In this document: in pieces, positions 60,401 to 61,382 of the stretch | Layout of the letters: each line of letters opens with the position of its first letter | Numbering within the stretch: the stretch's first letter is position 1 | Source: Macrothele yani | Lineage: Eukaryota; Arthropoda; Arachnida; Araneae; Macrothelidae | Direction of reading: 5' to 3' | Assembly: GCA_039090855.1 (NCBI GenBank) | Contig: CM077011.1 | Coordinates: 28,735,001 to 28,799,000, forward strand | DNA: 64,000 nucleotides | Notes under the pieces: generated by a model | What the model saw: the letters and a program-made list of their open reading frames with translations, nothing else | Told to the model about the DNA's origin: nothing | Databases searched by the model: none | Made by a program: the position numbers and the translations under genes

Positions 60401-61382
60401 TTGTGACGTACGTCGCTCTTAATCTCTTTGGGGCTTAATGAAGAAGACACCATGTAATAGAAGGCACTGTGTCAGACACTATGTAATTTTTTGAACATGT
60501 AAAATAATTTTTTTGAATGTTTAATTTGTGACGTACGTCGCTCTTAATCTCTTTGGGGCTTAGGGAAGAAGACACCATGTAATACAAGACACTATGCCAG
60601 GCACTATGTAATTTTTTGAACATGTAAAATAATATTTTTGAATGTTTAATTTGTGACGTAAGTCGCGTTTCATCTCCTTGGAGGGCTTAAGCACCCAAAG
60701 TCCCCTCCGTGGGTGCGCCAATGGTTCAGGCTACACAGAAAAAAGTGGATTCAATTTCAAGAGTGCTCTTTTATCTTCATTTTTGATTTTTCTGCGTAAA
60801 TTATCAATTTTAGAGGATGTTTACTGACGTTTAATTCTTTATTTCCAGTGACAGCTGTACTTTAGACAGTGCAATCAACATGGCAGTGACATGTTTTGTA
60901 GTGGCCTCATGCATCTCAATCGCTGAAGATGTAATCTCCGTCGGTTTCACCAACTATTTTAGATCCAGGAGGTGCGTCTTTGATTTCGTAATGTACGCTT
61001 CGTTTCTTCTGACTGAGATTCTCTGGTTTAGCTCACTCTTGTACAATGTCAGTACTTCCTGGGACACACCTAGCTGCTACAACCGCATGAAGTGGCCATG
61101 GTATCATCCAATACTCCTAGGAGAAGGCATCTACGCTGTTGCTTCGGTGATGGCATTCACCCGCTTACTCCTGTGGTTCCATATGAATTCTAGTATTGGA
61201 CCTTTAGGAATCTGCATCAAAAACATGGCAGCAGATGTGCTCCGATTCTTCACAATTTTCTTCATTGTGATGCTTGGCTTTGCTACAGGGATAAATTTCA
61301 TCTACAAAAATTATGAGGGATCTATAAGAGTTTTATCTAATGATACGAATACAGTTAAGAAGCAACCGGAAGCGTTTCTCAC
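4453..61382 (+). CDS. TRPC-type transient receptor potential cation channel, partial gene (5 exons)
   Basis: TRPC channels are tetrameric plasma-membrane cation channels, generally opened downstream of phospholipase C. Five exons (4453-4649, 17065-17261, 38207-38380, 52385-52653, 60849-61382) join in phase 1, 0, 0 and 2 and give about 457 residues. In order these are the final ankyrin repeats with the PHD-x-x-C-x-C motif, the INAYRGLAS and DPILAAFEL linker-helix motifs, [16 protein letters not shown], a pre-S1 hydrophobic segment, and S1 to S5. All match the TRPC order, and no coding segment seems to be missing between exons. Amino-terminal exons must lie before the window; the pore loop, S6 and TRP box must lie after it. 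Sequence is well diverged from the familiar trp, trpl and trp-gamma channels as I know them, so orthology is not assigned. Introns of 12.4, 20.9, 14.0 and 8.2 kb are packed with mobile elements, none of which breaks an exon. Confidence 0.9.
4650..5060. other. Intron start, no recognised gene
   Basis: AT-rich sequence after the exon A donor. No coding or repeat signature was recognised. Confidence 0.4.
5062..5190 (+). repeat. tRNA-related SINE (family C), copy 1
   Basis: GTCGGTGTAGCTTAATTCGG ... TTGGTTCGATTCGCGCCACT resembles a tRNA with A- and B-boxes. A short leader (GTGACGCTCATGTCAAGACC) is also found before the copies at 5598 and, on the other strand, at 27893 and 28368. Confidence 0.6.
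5191..5597. other. Intron sequence, no recognised gene
   Basis: Contains a short inverted repeat around 5408-5460 (TCACACTATTTGTCAATG ... TTGATAAATAGTGTGA). Nothing coding is supported. Confidence 0.4.
5598..5740 (+). repeat. tRNA-related SINE (family C), copy 2
   Basis: The leader CACATGTCAAGACGG is followed by GCCGGTCTAGCTTAATTGAG, GGCTCCGGAGCAAAAGGATG and GACTCGATTTCCACCACCG. This is a tRNA-like fold with variable-loop-like spacing. Confidence 0.65.
5745..5985 (+). mobile_element. Tc1-like transposase fragment (left flank of minisatellite)
   Basis: Reads [20 protein letters not shown], then [19 protein letters not shown], a Tc1 transposase N-terminal to linker region (compare KRIVxKxHRxTTAQxTAE). 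Its DNA aligns over about 80 bp with the inverted copy at 8260-8340, across the point where the minisatellite begins (ATCGGCGATCCTGTAGGC versus ATCGGTGATCCTATGGAC). Confidence 0.7.
5986..8300. repeat. Minisatellite, 39/42/48-bp units (about 50 copies)
   Basis: The basic unit contains AGCTGTTTCCGTCCACAGG, ATC(A/T)TTGACGAATTTGATCC and, in the 48-bp form, ACCTGATCC. Unit sizes are all multiples of three and lack stops, so four of the six frames stay open for 340-430 codons. These ORFs (for example [13 protein letters not shown] repeats) look like by-products. The centre (6230-7130) is homogeneous; the edges (5986-6230, 7140-8300) are diverged. Two larger duplications are visible: about 464 bp (7291 versus 7755) and about 134 bp (7951 versus 8085). 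Both flanks are Tc1 transposase fragments in inverted orientation, and the unit appears to start from Tc1 sequence. Confidence 0.93.
8301..8560 (-). mobile_element. Tc1-like transposon, 5' end and transposase N-terminus
   Basis: The minus strand reads [20 protein letters not shown], then [20 protein letters not shown], the Tc1 helix-turn-helix (compare GxSxxETAxxLGxSRxTVSxV). It is followed by a TGA stop and then passes into minisatellite units at about 8300. Related to the flank at 5745-5985. Confidence 0.78.
9177..9187 (+). repeat. SINE target-site duplication, left
   Basis: AAGTCATCTGG at 9177-9187 is repeated exactly at 9398-9408. It is mariner coding sequence split by the SINE. Confidence 0.9.
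9188..9397 (+). repeat. tRNA-derived SINE (family A), copy 3, full length
   Basis: This copy defines the family limits because an 11-bp perfect target-site duplication encloses it. It starts CCCGGCGGCGCAGTGGTCTA, has B-box GGGTTCGAATCCCGG, then GTCTTACGGCACTGGCTCTC and GGGACGGGCGACTGCTTATA, and ends AAACCCCCAGT plus poly-A. It sits inside a mariner transposase copy, so it is younger than that element. Confidence 0.93.
9691..9980 (-). repeat. tRNA-derived SINE (family A), copy 4, with inverted duplication
   Basis: The tRNA-like head lies at 9890-9980 (minus strand; B-box GGGTTCGAATCTCGG) and the poly-A tail shows as poly-T at 9692-9707. The body is present twice, in opposite directions: 9742-9796 and 9813-9867 pair as a 55-bp stem with 2 mismatches and a 16-nt loop. 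Confidence 0.88.
10021..10570. other. Intron sequence, no recognised gene
   Basis: AT-rich; short open frames only, without family resemblance. Confidence 0.4.
10575..11628 (-). mobile_element. Tc1-like transposon, degenerate
   Basis: Reading on the minus strand: [20 protein letters not shown] and [20 protein letters not shown] (DNA-binding part), [20 protein letters not shown], then [20 protein letters not shown]. The last matches the Tc1 WSDESRF-DGRxRVWR motif with the first Asp kept and Glu to Gly after it. [20 protein letters not shown] follows. The catalytic centre is frameshifted (about 10930-10850), and the frame resumes at [20 protein letters not shown] and [12 protein letters not shown]. 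The N-terminal end stops where the neighbouring element begins, so it is truncated. No TIRs were identified. Confidence 0.85.
11633..12955 (-). mobile_element. TIR-bounded mariner-like transposon (1.32 kb)
   Basis: The 32-bp TIRs start CAGTGTGTCTACAAATGATT (left) and CAGGTTGTCTACAAATGATT (right, read on minus), and each is flanked by TA (11631-11632, 12956-12957). It belongs to the mariner-like group whose transposase begins with a [21 protein letters not shown] DNA-binding domain (annotated in databases as DUF4817-like). Confidence 0.9.
11740..12790 (-). pseudogene. Mariner-like transposase, inactivated
   Basis: Starts [20 protein letters not shown]. Frames break near 12590 (frameshift), at a TGA near 12477 ([13 protein letters not shown]), and near 12150 (frameshift before [20 protein letters not shown]). 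Two of the three acidic catalytic positions appear altered. [18 protein letters not shown] stands where FSDEATF is expected, and [13 protein letters not shown] where TPCDFF is expected. The middle one is kept ([18 protein letters not shown]). Length is near normal (about 350 codons). Confidence 0.88.
12958..13870. other. Intron sequence, no recognised gene
   Basis: Weak palindromic motifs near 13785-13860 (TACCCCAGTACTGGTAAA, TTTGCCGGCAAA, TACCGGGTAAA) suggest a small foldback element, not resolved. No coding region was supported. Confidence 0.4.
13875..14047 (+). repeat. tRNA-derived SINE (family A), copy 5, 5'-truncated
   Basis: Begins at the anticodon-side region (TCTGATCATTCGTCCGAGAT) with B-box GGTTCGAATCCTGG, then TTAGGGACGGACGATTGC, and ends CCCCCAATAAAAAAAA. 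The A-box part is missing. Confidence 0.85.
14048..14379. other. Intron sequence, no recognised gene
   Basis: Nothing recognised apart from a short GC-rich patch (14090-14150). Confidence 0.4.
14384..14916. mobile_element. TTAA-flanked MITE with internal tandem duplication
   Basis: The inverted ends begin GGTGGACGTCAAGTAATCTT (left) and GGTGGACGTCAAGTAATTTT (right, on minus) and extend for about 60 bp (...CTTCCAATGGAAAAACTT). Each end abuts TTAA (14380-14383, 14917-14920), the target duplication of piggyBac-type elements. Inside is a 167-bp unit present 2.3 times (starts at 14478, 14645, 14812). No coding capacity, so it is non-autonomous. Confidence 0.85.
15100..15905. repeat. 146-bp tandem repeat ending in (GACG)n
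   Basis: Five to six diverged units: the landmark ATGA(C/T)GCATAAGGGC recurs at 15137, 15282, 15428, 15574 and 15720 (145, then 146 bp apart). Each unit contains CCTGACCTTTGACCCCA, CCCATTTTCAATAG and ATCGAAATCGAACCATTTTT. The array ends in GACGGACGGACGGACAGACG. It resembles the array at 44380-45530 in layout (degenerate tandem units running into GACGGACGG). Confidence 0.9.
15906..17064. other. Intron sequence before exon B
   Basis: AT-rich; no coding or repeat family recognised. Confidence 0.4.
17065..17261 (+). CDS. TRPC exon B: linker helices
   Basis: The acceptor is ttccgaacag|gt and the donor cag|gtaaga, close to consensus. The exon enters in phase 1 (codon completed as TGT, Cys) and leaves in phase 0. 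Translation after the joined codon runs [17 protein letters not shown], then [20 protein letters not shown] and [20 protein letters not shown]. The RINAYRALASP / DPI-x-xAFEL signature is highly characteristic of the TRPC pre-S1 linker region. Confidence 0.92.
17262..19077. other. Intron sequence after exon B
   Basis: Mostly unclassified AT-rich DNA. At 17815-17880 there is one or two diverged copies of the 60-bp repeat that forms an array at 24925-25760 (TTGCAGATAGTACCGTCGAT, GACCAAGTATCAAAGCAGTG). Confidence 0.5.
19078..19335 (-). mobile_element. RTE-type LINE copy 3, 3' fragment
   Basis: (ATC)n tail at 19078-19106, then minus-strand coding for the ORF2 C-terminus ([32 protein letters not shown]). 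Homology stops at about 19335. Confidence 0.85.
19617..21536 (+). pseudogene. Gag-like ORF1 of a non-LTR retrotransposon, one in-frame stop
   Basis: A 639-codon frame starts at ATG 19617 ([18 protein letters not shown]) and is broken only by TGA at 20235-20237. It has a Ser/Pro-rich N-terminus. A nucleic-acid-binding-like core follows ([55 protein letters not shown]). A zinc-knuckle-like [14 protein letters not shown] at 20505-20546 is of the CCHC type with His replaced by Tyr. A long Ser-rich linker with a basic patch ([12 protein letters not shown]) and a helical C-terminus ending at 21536 complete it. Downstream DNA at 21551-21610 reads [19 protein letters not shown], the start of an AP-type endonuclease ORF2, then stops. 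The source family is probably Jockey/I/LOA-like; that is inference. Confidence 0.7.
21540..22262 (+). mobile_element. Truncated ORF2 start and 3' region of the ORF1-bearing LINE
   Basis: After about 20 codons of endonuclease-like sequence the coding frame ends at a TAG. Then come imperfect ~55-bp repeats with TTCACAAGTAATGTATT (21670, 21720, also 21770) and a T-rich stretch. A possible polyadenylation signal AATAAA lies near 22226. LINE copy 4 begins at about 22264. It looks like an internally deleted, non-autonomous copy. Confidence 0.5.
22264..23905 (-). mobile_element. RTE-type LINE copy 4, truncated at both ends
   Basis: Same family as 996-2943. Minus-strand ORF pieces are 23648-23917 ([20 protein letters not shown]...), 22969-23688 and 22429-22938. 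A 2-base deletion near 23690 shifts the frame, and GAA to TAA near 22968 breaks the motif ([19 protein letters not shown]). The catalytic box reads [10 protein letters not shown], so the first Asp of FADD is Asn. The 3' end after the fingerprint VLTCGAEI is lost. Its 5' side directly meets the 3' end of a Penelope fragment. Confidence 0.87.
23940..24930 (-). mobile_element. Penelope-like element, RT end and endonuclease remnant
   Basis: Read on the minus strand from 24930: [20 protein letters not shown] (RT motif), a damaged YVDD region ([18 protein letters not shown]), then [20 protein letters not shown] and [20 protein letters not shown], diagnostic of Penelope [22 protein letters not shown] and the GIY-YIG-related end [24 protein letters not shown] ([20 protein letters not shown]) to [20 protein letters not shown] and [11 protein letters not shown] follow. 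Several frameshifts and stops make it a pseudogene. Confidence 0.85.
24925..25760 (+). repeat. 60-bp tandem repeat with acceptor/donor-like junctions
   Basis: About 14 units averaging 60 bp of the form GTAGTACTGTCAAGGACCAA, GTATACAAGCAGTGATGAAT, then TTTTTTGTATTTCTTGCAG. In the host gene's sense direction each unit ends in a pyrimidine-rich tract plus CAG and the next starts GTA. CAG|GT is intact at eight sites (CAG at 25120, 25233, 25290, 25349, 25469, 25588, 25703, 25749). A single diverged unit is at 17815-17880. Confidence 0.88.
25920..26900 (+). mobile_element. Tc1-like transposon remnant, internally deleted
   Basis: Coding traces on the plus strand: [65 protein letters not shown], and the C-terminal [11 protein letters not shown]. 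These match the Tc1 type with TVRRELHKxxIHGRAAxxKPL and LYESIPRRIxAVL. Stops and frameshifts are frequent, and the second and third catalytic positions (QDDN..., LNIIE) are not recognisable. Confidence 0.8.
26957..27061. repeat. Near-perfect hairpin (foldback)
   Basis: Arms 26957-27006 and 27012-27061 pair with about 6 mismatches around a 5-nt loop (landmark TAACTCGTTACCTTCTCT on one arm, AGAGAAGGTAACGAGTTA on the other). Probably a small foldback element or a recent inverted duplication. Confidence 0.85.
27062..27890. other. Intron sequence with a short tandem duplication
   Basis: GAGACTTGTAAGTTAAAGTA plus GGCATCCAGTT is repeated in tandem with a 42-bp period at 27266-27358. No coding region recognised. 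Confidence 0.6.
27893..28035 (-). repeat. tRNA-related SINE (family C), copy 3
   Basis: Minus strand: the leader ACGCACACATCAAGACGG is followed by ACGTAGCTTAATCGGGAAAG, CTCGGCCCTAGAGCAGAAGG and GATTCGTTTCCACCACC. Confidence 0.65.
28036..28367. other. Intron sequence, no recognised gene
   Basis: Between two family C SINE copies; nothing coding. Confidence 0.4.
28368..28475 (-). repeat. tRNA-related SINE (family C), copy 4, partial
   Basis: Minus strand: GTGACGCACATGTCAAAACG leader, then GATGACGCATCTGAATTGGA and TTCGGCTCCAGAGCAGAAGG. The B-box part is missing. Confidence 0.55.
28629..29841 (-). mobile_element. Tc1-like transposon with TIRs (1.21 kb)
   Basis: The TIRs begin CACGGTCGTGTCAGAATAAT (left) and CACAGTCGTATCAGAATAAT (right, on minus), each beside TA (28627-28628, 29842-29843). 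Minus-strand coding includes [17 protein letters not shown] ([20 protein letters not shown]) and GGDGVYQ just before the second catalytic Asp, in a frame ending at 28968. The element is full length but frameshifted, so inactive. The 239-codon frame on the plus strand (28617-29336) is only its antisense. Confidence 0.87.
29844..31590. other. Intron sequence, no recognised gene
   Basis: CAGTGGTTCCCAACCTTTCA at 30012 resembles a hAT transposon end, but no partner end was found. A hairpin at 31172-31211 (TATTATGCATTATTTTG / CAAAATAATGCATAATA) and a duplicated CACTTATGTCTTGT... unit (31225-31280) are present. No coding region supported. Confidence 0.5.
31974..37165 (+). pseudogene. Mariner-like transposase split by a satellite array
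   Basis: ATG at 31974 opens [20 protein letters not shown] then NASSALG, after which the array begins in frame. The rest resumes at 36230: [19 protein letters not shown], then [37 protein letters not shown] (second catalytic Asp kept) and [20 protein letters not shown] (third kept). At the first catalytic position the sequence is LSN*AHFTI (36583-36603) where TDEAHF is expected: Asp to Asn, then a stop. Other frameshifts occur. Inactive. Confidence 0.85.
32000..36195 (+). repeat. 83/84-bp satellite array (about 50 monomers) with 1251-bp higher-order repeat
   Basis: The monomer is GCGCTACTGGTAAAATTTTA, CTATCAAAATCAGAGTAACG, CCAGTAGTGTCCTAGGACCT, then CTTACATCTTTACAAATTTTACC. Variants are 83 (AAAATCAG) or 84 bp (AAAAACCAG). 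The first half equals transposase codons [17 protein letters not shown]. Rare variants recur at a fixed distance: ACAGCGCTACTAG at 33157 and 34408 (then ACAGCGCTACTGG at 35660), ACGCCCGTAG at 33531/34782 and 33864/35115, and ATCCCGC at 32655/33907/35158. That gives a higher-order period of 1251-1252 bp (15 monomers), nearly three times over. Confidence 0.95.
37386..37967. other. Intron sequence, no recognised gene
   Basis: Includes several ATACCGGTAT palindromes (37850-37890) and a possible tRNA-like segment around 37550-37650. Nothing firmly assigned. Confidence 0.4.
37968..38112 (-). repeat. tRNA-derived SINE (family B), copy 1
   Basis: Minus strand: leader GGACGCACAAGACATAAAGG, a tRNA-like segment with GAGGACTCGGGTTCGATC, and the 3' signature AAAATGACGGAGAAATTTAC then TTCGTTATA. 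It ends 94 bp before TRPC exon C. Confidence 0.75.
38207..38380 (+). CDS. TRPC exon C: linker helices
   Basis: Phase 0 at both ends; acceptor ttctttattag|aga, donor gag|gtaaat. The 58 residues run [20 protein letters not shown] to [15 protein letters not shown]. They correspond to the TRPC segment of type EYxxLxxQCxxFAxxLLxxxR...RLxLAIKYxQK. Only 27 bp separate the acceptor from the T-rich end of the preceding intron. The exon sits between the 5.8-kb satellite-bearing transposon and a mariner. Confidence 0.88.
38381..38644. other. Intron start after exon C
   Basis: AT-rich; nothing recognised. Confidence 0.4.
38740..39645 (-). repeat. 113-bp tandem array derived from mariner transposase C-terminus
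   Basis: GGTACCAG recurs at 38801, 38914, 39027, 39140, 39253, 39366, 39479 and 39592, exactly 113 bp apart. On the minus strand each unit reads [20 protein letters not shown] then SYVEK*, the usual mariner ending (compare xGIxKLVPRWxKCI...G-x-YVE). Unit length is not a multiple of three. Confidence 0.93.
39650..40640 (-). pseudogene. Mariner transposase, frameshifted
   Basis: The 39990-40505 frame encodes KVYGxxC-like ([17 protein letters not shown]), [60 protein letters not shown] and [14 protein letters not shown]. This keeps the first catalytic Asp (TGDES). Downstream traces include HPPY-type [15 protein letters not shown], where the third catalytic position of SDYHLF is Asn. Stops and shifts separate the pieces. 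Confidence 0.85.
40790..40960. repeat. ATGATAGAAATAA minisatellite, left half
   Basis: Imperfect TGATAGAAATAAATATGA repeats and AT-rich DNA lie directly before a Tc1. The same repeat resumes after it (42475-42530), so the Tc1 landed in this array. Confidence 0.75.
40962..42392 (+). mobile_element. Tc1-like transposon, nearly intact (1431 bp)
   Basis: TIRs start CACTGGCGGAAAGTGAAAAA (left) and CACTGGCGGAAAGGGAAAAA (right, on minus), extend over about 35 bp (...AGAACACCAAGAAGG), and are flanked by TA at 40960-40961 and 42393-42394. It holds one transposase frame and has the usual Tc1 length. It is the best preserved DNA transposon in the window. Confidence 0.93.
41124..42227 (+). pseudogene. 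Tc1 transposase with a single internal stop, catalytic triad kept
   Basis: The open frame covers 367 codons with one TGA at 41748-41750 ([18 protein letters not shown]). Domains in order are the DNA-binding part ([59 protein letters not shown]), then the DDE domain: [20 protein letters not shown] (Asp), [20 protein letters not shown] (Asp) and [20 protein letters not shown] (Glu). The 34-residue D-to-E spacing is the Tc1 one. An ATG at 41215 sits one base out of frame with the conserved start of the DNA-binding part, suggesting a second small lesion at the N-terminus. Confidence 0.9.
42799..43302 (+). pseudogene. Penelope-like GIY-YIG endonuclease domain (C-terminal part of ORF)
   Basis: The 167-codon frame reads [40 protein letters not shown], then [23 protein letters not shown] at residues 40-42, YIG at 58-60, and the following Arg and Glu fit the GIY-YIG nuclease core that Penelope-like elements use for insertion. 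Upstream RT sequence is lacking, so the fragment cannot move by itself. The stop is at 43300-43302. The same linker ([20 protein letters not shown]) is read in reverse at 42590-42796. Confidence 0.87.
43405..43450 (+). ncRNA. Hammerhead-ribozyme-like motif, Penelope 3' region
   Basis: CTGAAGA, then a stem GGGATC-tagg-GATCCC, then GAAA at 43413-43440: the two conserved core boxes of a hammerhead ribozyme enclosing a perfect stem II, apart from one extra T. Stems I and III could not be settled by eye. Penelope-like elements are known to carry hammerhead motifs. A second, altered version is at 48260-48290. Confidence 0.5.
43660..44189 (-). mobile_element. RTE-type LINE copy 5, 3' fragment
   Basis: (ATC)n tail at 43660-43680. 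The minus-strand ORF continues from [20 protein letters not shown] to QQWIDNG without a break, so the fragment itself has an intact frame. Homology to copy 2 stops at about 44189. Confidence 0.87.
44190..44379. other. Intron sequence, no recognised gene
   Basis: Short unclassified stretch. Confidence 0.35.
44380..45530. repeat. Degenerate long-unit tandem repeat ending in GACGGACGG
   Basis: Six to seven diverged units of about 160-190 bp, each with a CC(C/A)CCTAG(C/G)GG-like segment followed by (A/T)CTGTGCATT and an AGAATTTTTCAAATCG-like segment. It ends in ACAGACGGACGGACG at about 45513, as does the array at 15100-15905. Boundaries are approximate. Confidence 0.65.
45608..45664. repeat. (TG)n microsatellite
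   Basis: An almost pure TG run changing to TGGG repeats. Confidence 0.95.
45811..46684 (-). mobile_element. Mariner deletion derivative (874 bp)
   Basis: TIRs (CTTTCAAAAAGTAACGAGAC left, CGTTCAGAAGGTAATGAGAC right on minus) beside TA at 45809-45810 and 46685-46686. Minus-strand coding keeps the N-terminus ([40 protein letters not shown]) and C-terminal traces ([20 protein letters not shown]). The middle with much of the catalytic domain is deleted. Confidence 0.82.
46687..48230. other. Intron sequence, no recognised gene
   Basis: A 76-codon frame at 47689-47919 ([20 protein letters not shown]...) has no family resemblance. Part of 47900-48350 may belong to the Penelope-type tail at 48240-48350. 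Confidence 0.4.
48240..48352 (+). mobile_element. Penelope-type 3' tail with degenerate hammerhead-like motif
   Basis: TTGATAATGAGTCTTGTGAA then GACTCGATAGATCTTGC (48260-48296) aligns with the motif at 43413-43448, including GATCT(C/T)GC after the core and AAACTTGCTTTTATCTGT plus AATAAA farther on. The stem is different in sequence but still pairs (GAGTCTT/AAGACTC). Confidence 0.55.
48360..49075 (-). mobile_element. Mariner remnant
   Basis: The minus strand shows [39 protein letters not shown], and farther pieces of a mariner transposase with stops in the first catalytic block ([12 protein letters not shown]). Degenerate and without identified ends. Confidence 0.7.
49441..50310 (+). repeat. 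88-bp minisatellite inside Tc1 transposase gene (10 units)
   Basis: ATCGACCCA recurs at 49491, 49579, 49667, 49755, 49843, 49931, 50019, 50098 (a 79-bp unit), 50186 and 50274. Each unit reads [24 protein letters not shown] sequence, the end of the Tc1 DNA-binding domain ([13 protein letters not shown]). 88 bp is not a multiple of three, so the frame changes at each unit. Confidence 0.95.
50781..50995 (+). repeat. 43-bp minisatellite inside the same Tc1 (5 units)
   Basis: TGGTCATGCATTCCGTGCTT then CAGGAGCTGGAAAATCATGG recurs at 50781, 50824, 50867, 50910 and 50953. The last unit runs straight into [15 protein letters not shown], the region after the second catalytic Asp of Tc1 transposases. 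Confidence 0.95.
51454..52384. other. Intron sequence before exon D
   Basis: (CT)n at 51661-51684; otherwise AT-rich, nothing recognised. Confidence 0.45.
52385..52653 (+). CDS. TRPC exon D: pre-S1 and S1
   Basis: Acceptor ctttacag|ttc, donor aag|gtaagg; enters in phase 0 and leaves in phase 2. Translation starts [18 protein letters not shown], the counterpart of the TRPC FVAHPNCQQ...xL motif. A hydrophobic stretch [13 protein letters not shown] (pre-S1) and a transmembrane helix [20 protein letters not shown] (S1) follow. No ATG is needed: this is an internal exon. Confidence 0.92.
52654..53121. other. Intron start after exon D
   Basis: AT-rich; nothing recognised. Confidence 0.4.
53122..53275 (-). 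repeat. tRNA-derived SINE (family B), copy 2
   Basis: Same 3' signature (AAATTTACTTCGTTATA, minus) and leader (GACGCACACGACATAAAGGC) as the copies at 37968 and 62402. The B-box reads GGGTTCGAATACTGG and the A-box part is shortened. Confidence 0.78.
53276..55226. other. Intron sequence, no recognised gene
   Basis: Contains (TC)n at 54373-54428 and a loose repeat of GGAAA(T/C)...CACGAT...TCCTCATT... around 53860-54090. Frames here are low-complexity by-products. Confidence 0.5.
55215..55452 (+). repeat. tRNA-derived SINE (family A), copy 6, with 12-bp target duplication
   Basis: The SINE occupies 55227-55440 (GCCGCCCCGGTGGCGCAGTG, TTCGAATCCCGG, poly-A). AAGAGGATTTAA flanks it exactly at 55215-55226 and 55441-55452. 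A 13-base gap in the 3' body (GGCGACGCATTGAG) distinguishes it from copy 3. Confidence 0.93.
55643..55845 (-). repeat. tRNA-derived SINE (family A), copy 7
   Basis: Diverged; the minus strand has GGTGGCGCAGTGCTTTAAGC, GGGTTCATATTCCGG and TTACAGATGGACGACTACTC. Confidence 0.8.
55957..57363 (-). mobile_element. Tc1-like transposon with TIRs (1.41 kb)
   Basis: Ends (left) CTCACGAAGAGTGAAATTTC and (right, on minus) CACTCACGGACGATGAAATT with matching inner parts (GCACC(A/T)AGAAGAAA), beside TA at 55955-55956 and 57364-57365. Confidence 0.87.
56107..57121 (-). pseudogene. Tc1 transposase, frameshifted, catalytic residues kept
   Basis: The ATG is at 57121-57119 ([29 protein letters not shown]). Pieces continue with [24 protein letters not shown] ([20 protein letters not shown]), [17 protein letters not shown] (Asp), [40 protein letters not shown] (Asp) and [20 protein letters not shown] (Glu). 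Stops and frameshifts near 57000-56930, 56704 and 56510 break it. Confidence 0.85.
57507..57716 (+). repeat. tRNA-derived SINE (family A), copy 8, diverged
   Basis: GGGGTCAGTGGCGTAGATTT, GGGTTCAAGTGCCCGATAAG, ACTAGAGATGGAACACTGCT, and a 3' end CCCCCTGTAAAAAAA. Confidence 0.75.
57717..58249. other. Intron sequence, no recognised gene
   Basis: Nothing recognised. Confidence 0.4.
58250..60723. mobile_element. hAT-like non-autonomous transposon filled by a tandem array
   Basis: The ends are inverted: CAGTGGCGCACCCATTAATA (left) and CATTGGCGCACCCACGGAGG (right, on minus), a hAT-type beginning. The adjacent 8 bp (GGTAAAGC and GTTCAGGC) match at 5 of 8 positions, a possible decayed target duplication. 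No transposase is present; the interior is almost entirely a 113-bp array. Confidence 0.7.
58300..60700 (-). repeat. 113-bp tandem array (about 20 units) with 923-bp higher-order repeat
   Basis: The unit contains GTACGTCGCTCTTAATCTCT, TTGGGGCTTTGGGAAGAAGA, CCCCATGTAGTAGAAGACAC, TATGTAATTTTTTGAACATG and TAAAATAATATTTTTGAATG. Longer units carry GGTACTGTGTCAGACACTATG; shorter ones lack the middle. Matching segments start at 58675/59598, 58788/59711, 59014/59937 and 59139/60062, each 923 bp apart, so a block of about eight units was itself duplicated. Confidence 0.95.
60724..60848. other. Intron end before exon E
   Basis: 125 bp of ordinary intron with the T-rich acceptor tract (TTTAATTCTTTATTTCCAG). 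Confidence 0.7.
60849..61382 (+). CDS. TRPC exon E: S2 to S5
   Basis: The acceptor tttatttccag|t completes a Ser codon left open by exon D. The donor is ctcac|gtaagc. The exon encodes 178 residues with S2 ([20 protein letters not shown]), S3 ([20 protein letters not shown]), S4 ([19 protein letters not shown]) and S5 ([20 protein letters not shown]). In between is [15 protein letters not shown], equivalent to the TRPC W...DPxLxAEGLFA region, and [19 protein letters not shown] matches the S4-S5 linker (LGPLQIS...M). A polar tail ([19 protein letters not shown]) ends the exon before the pore. Residues around the extracellular S3-S4 loop (NVSTSW, CYNRMKW) look family-divergent. Confidence 0.92.

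Noticed and set aside
58562..60623. Series of 60-90-codon minus-strand ORFs ([16 protein letters not shown]...)
   Set aside because: Same frame segment repeated by the 113-bp array; the frame changes with unit length and no start or splice context is consistent.
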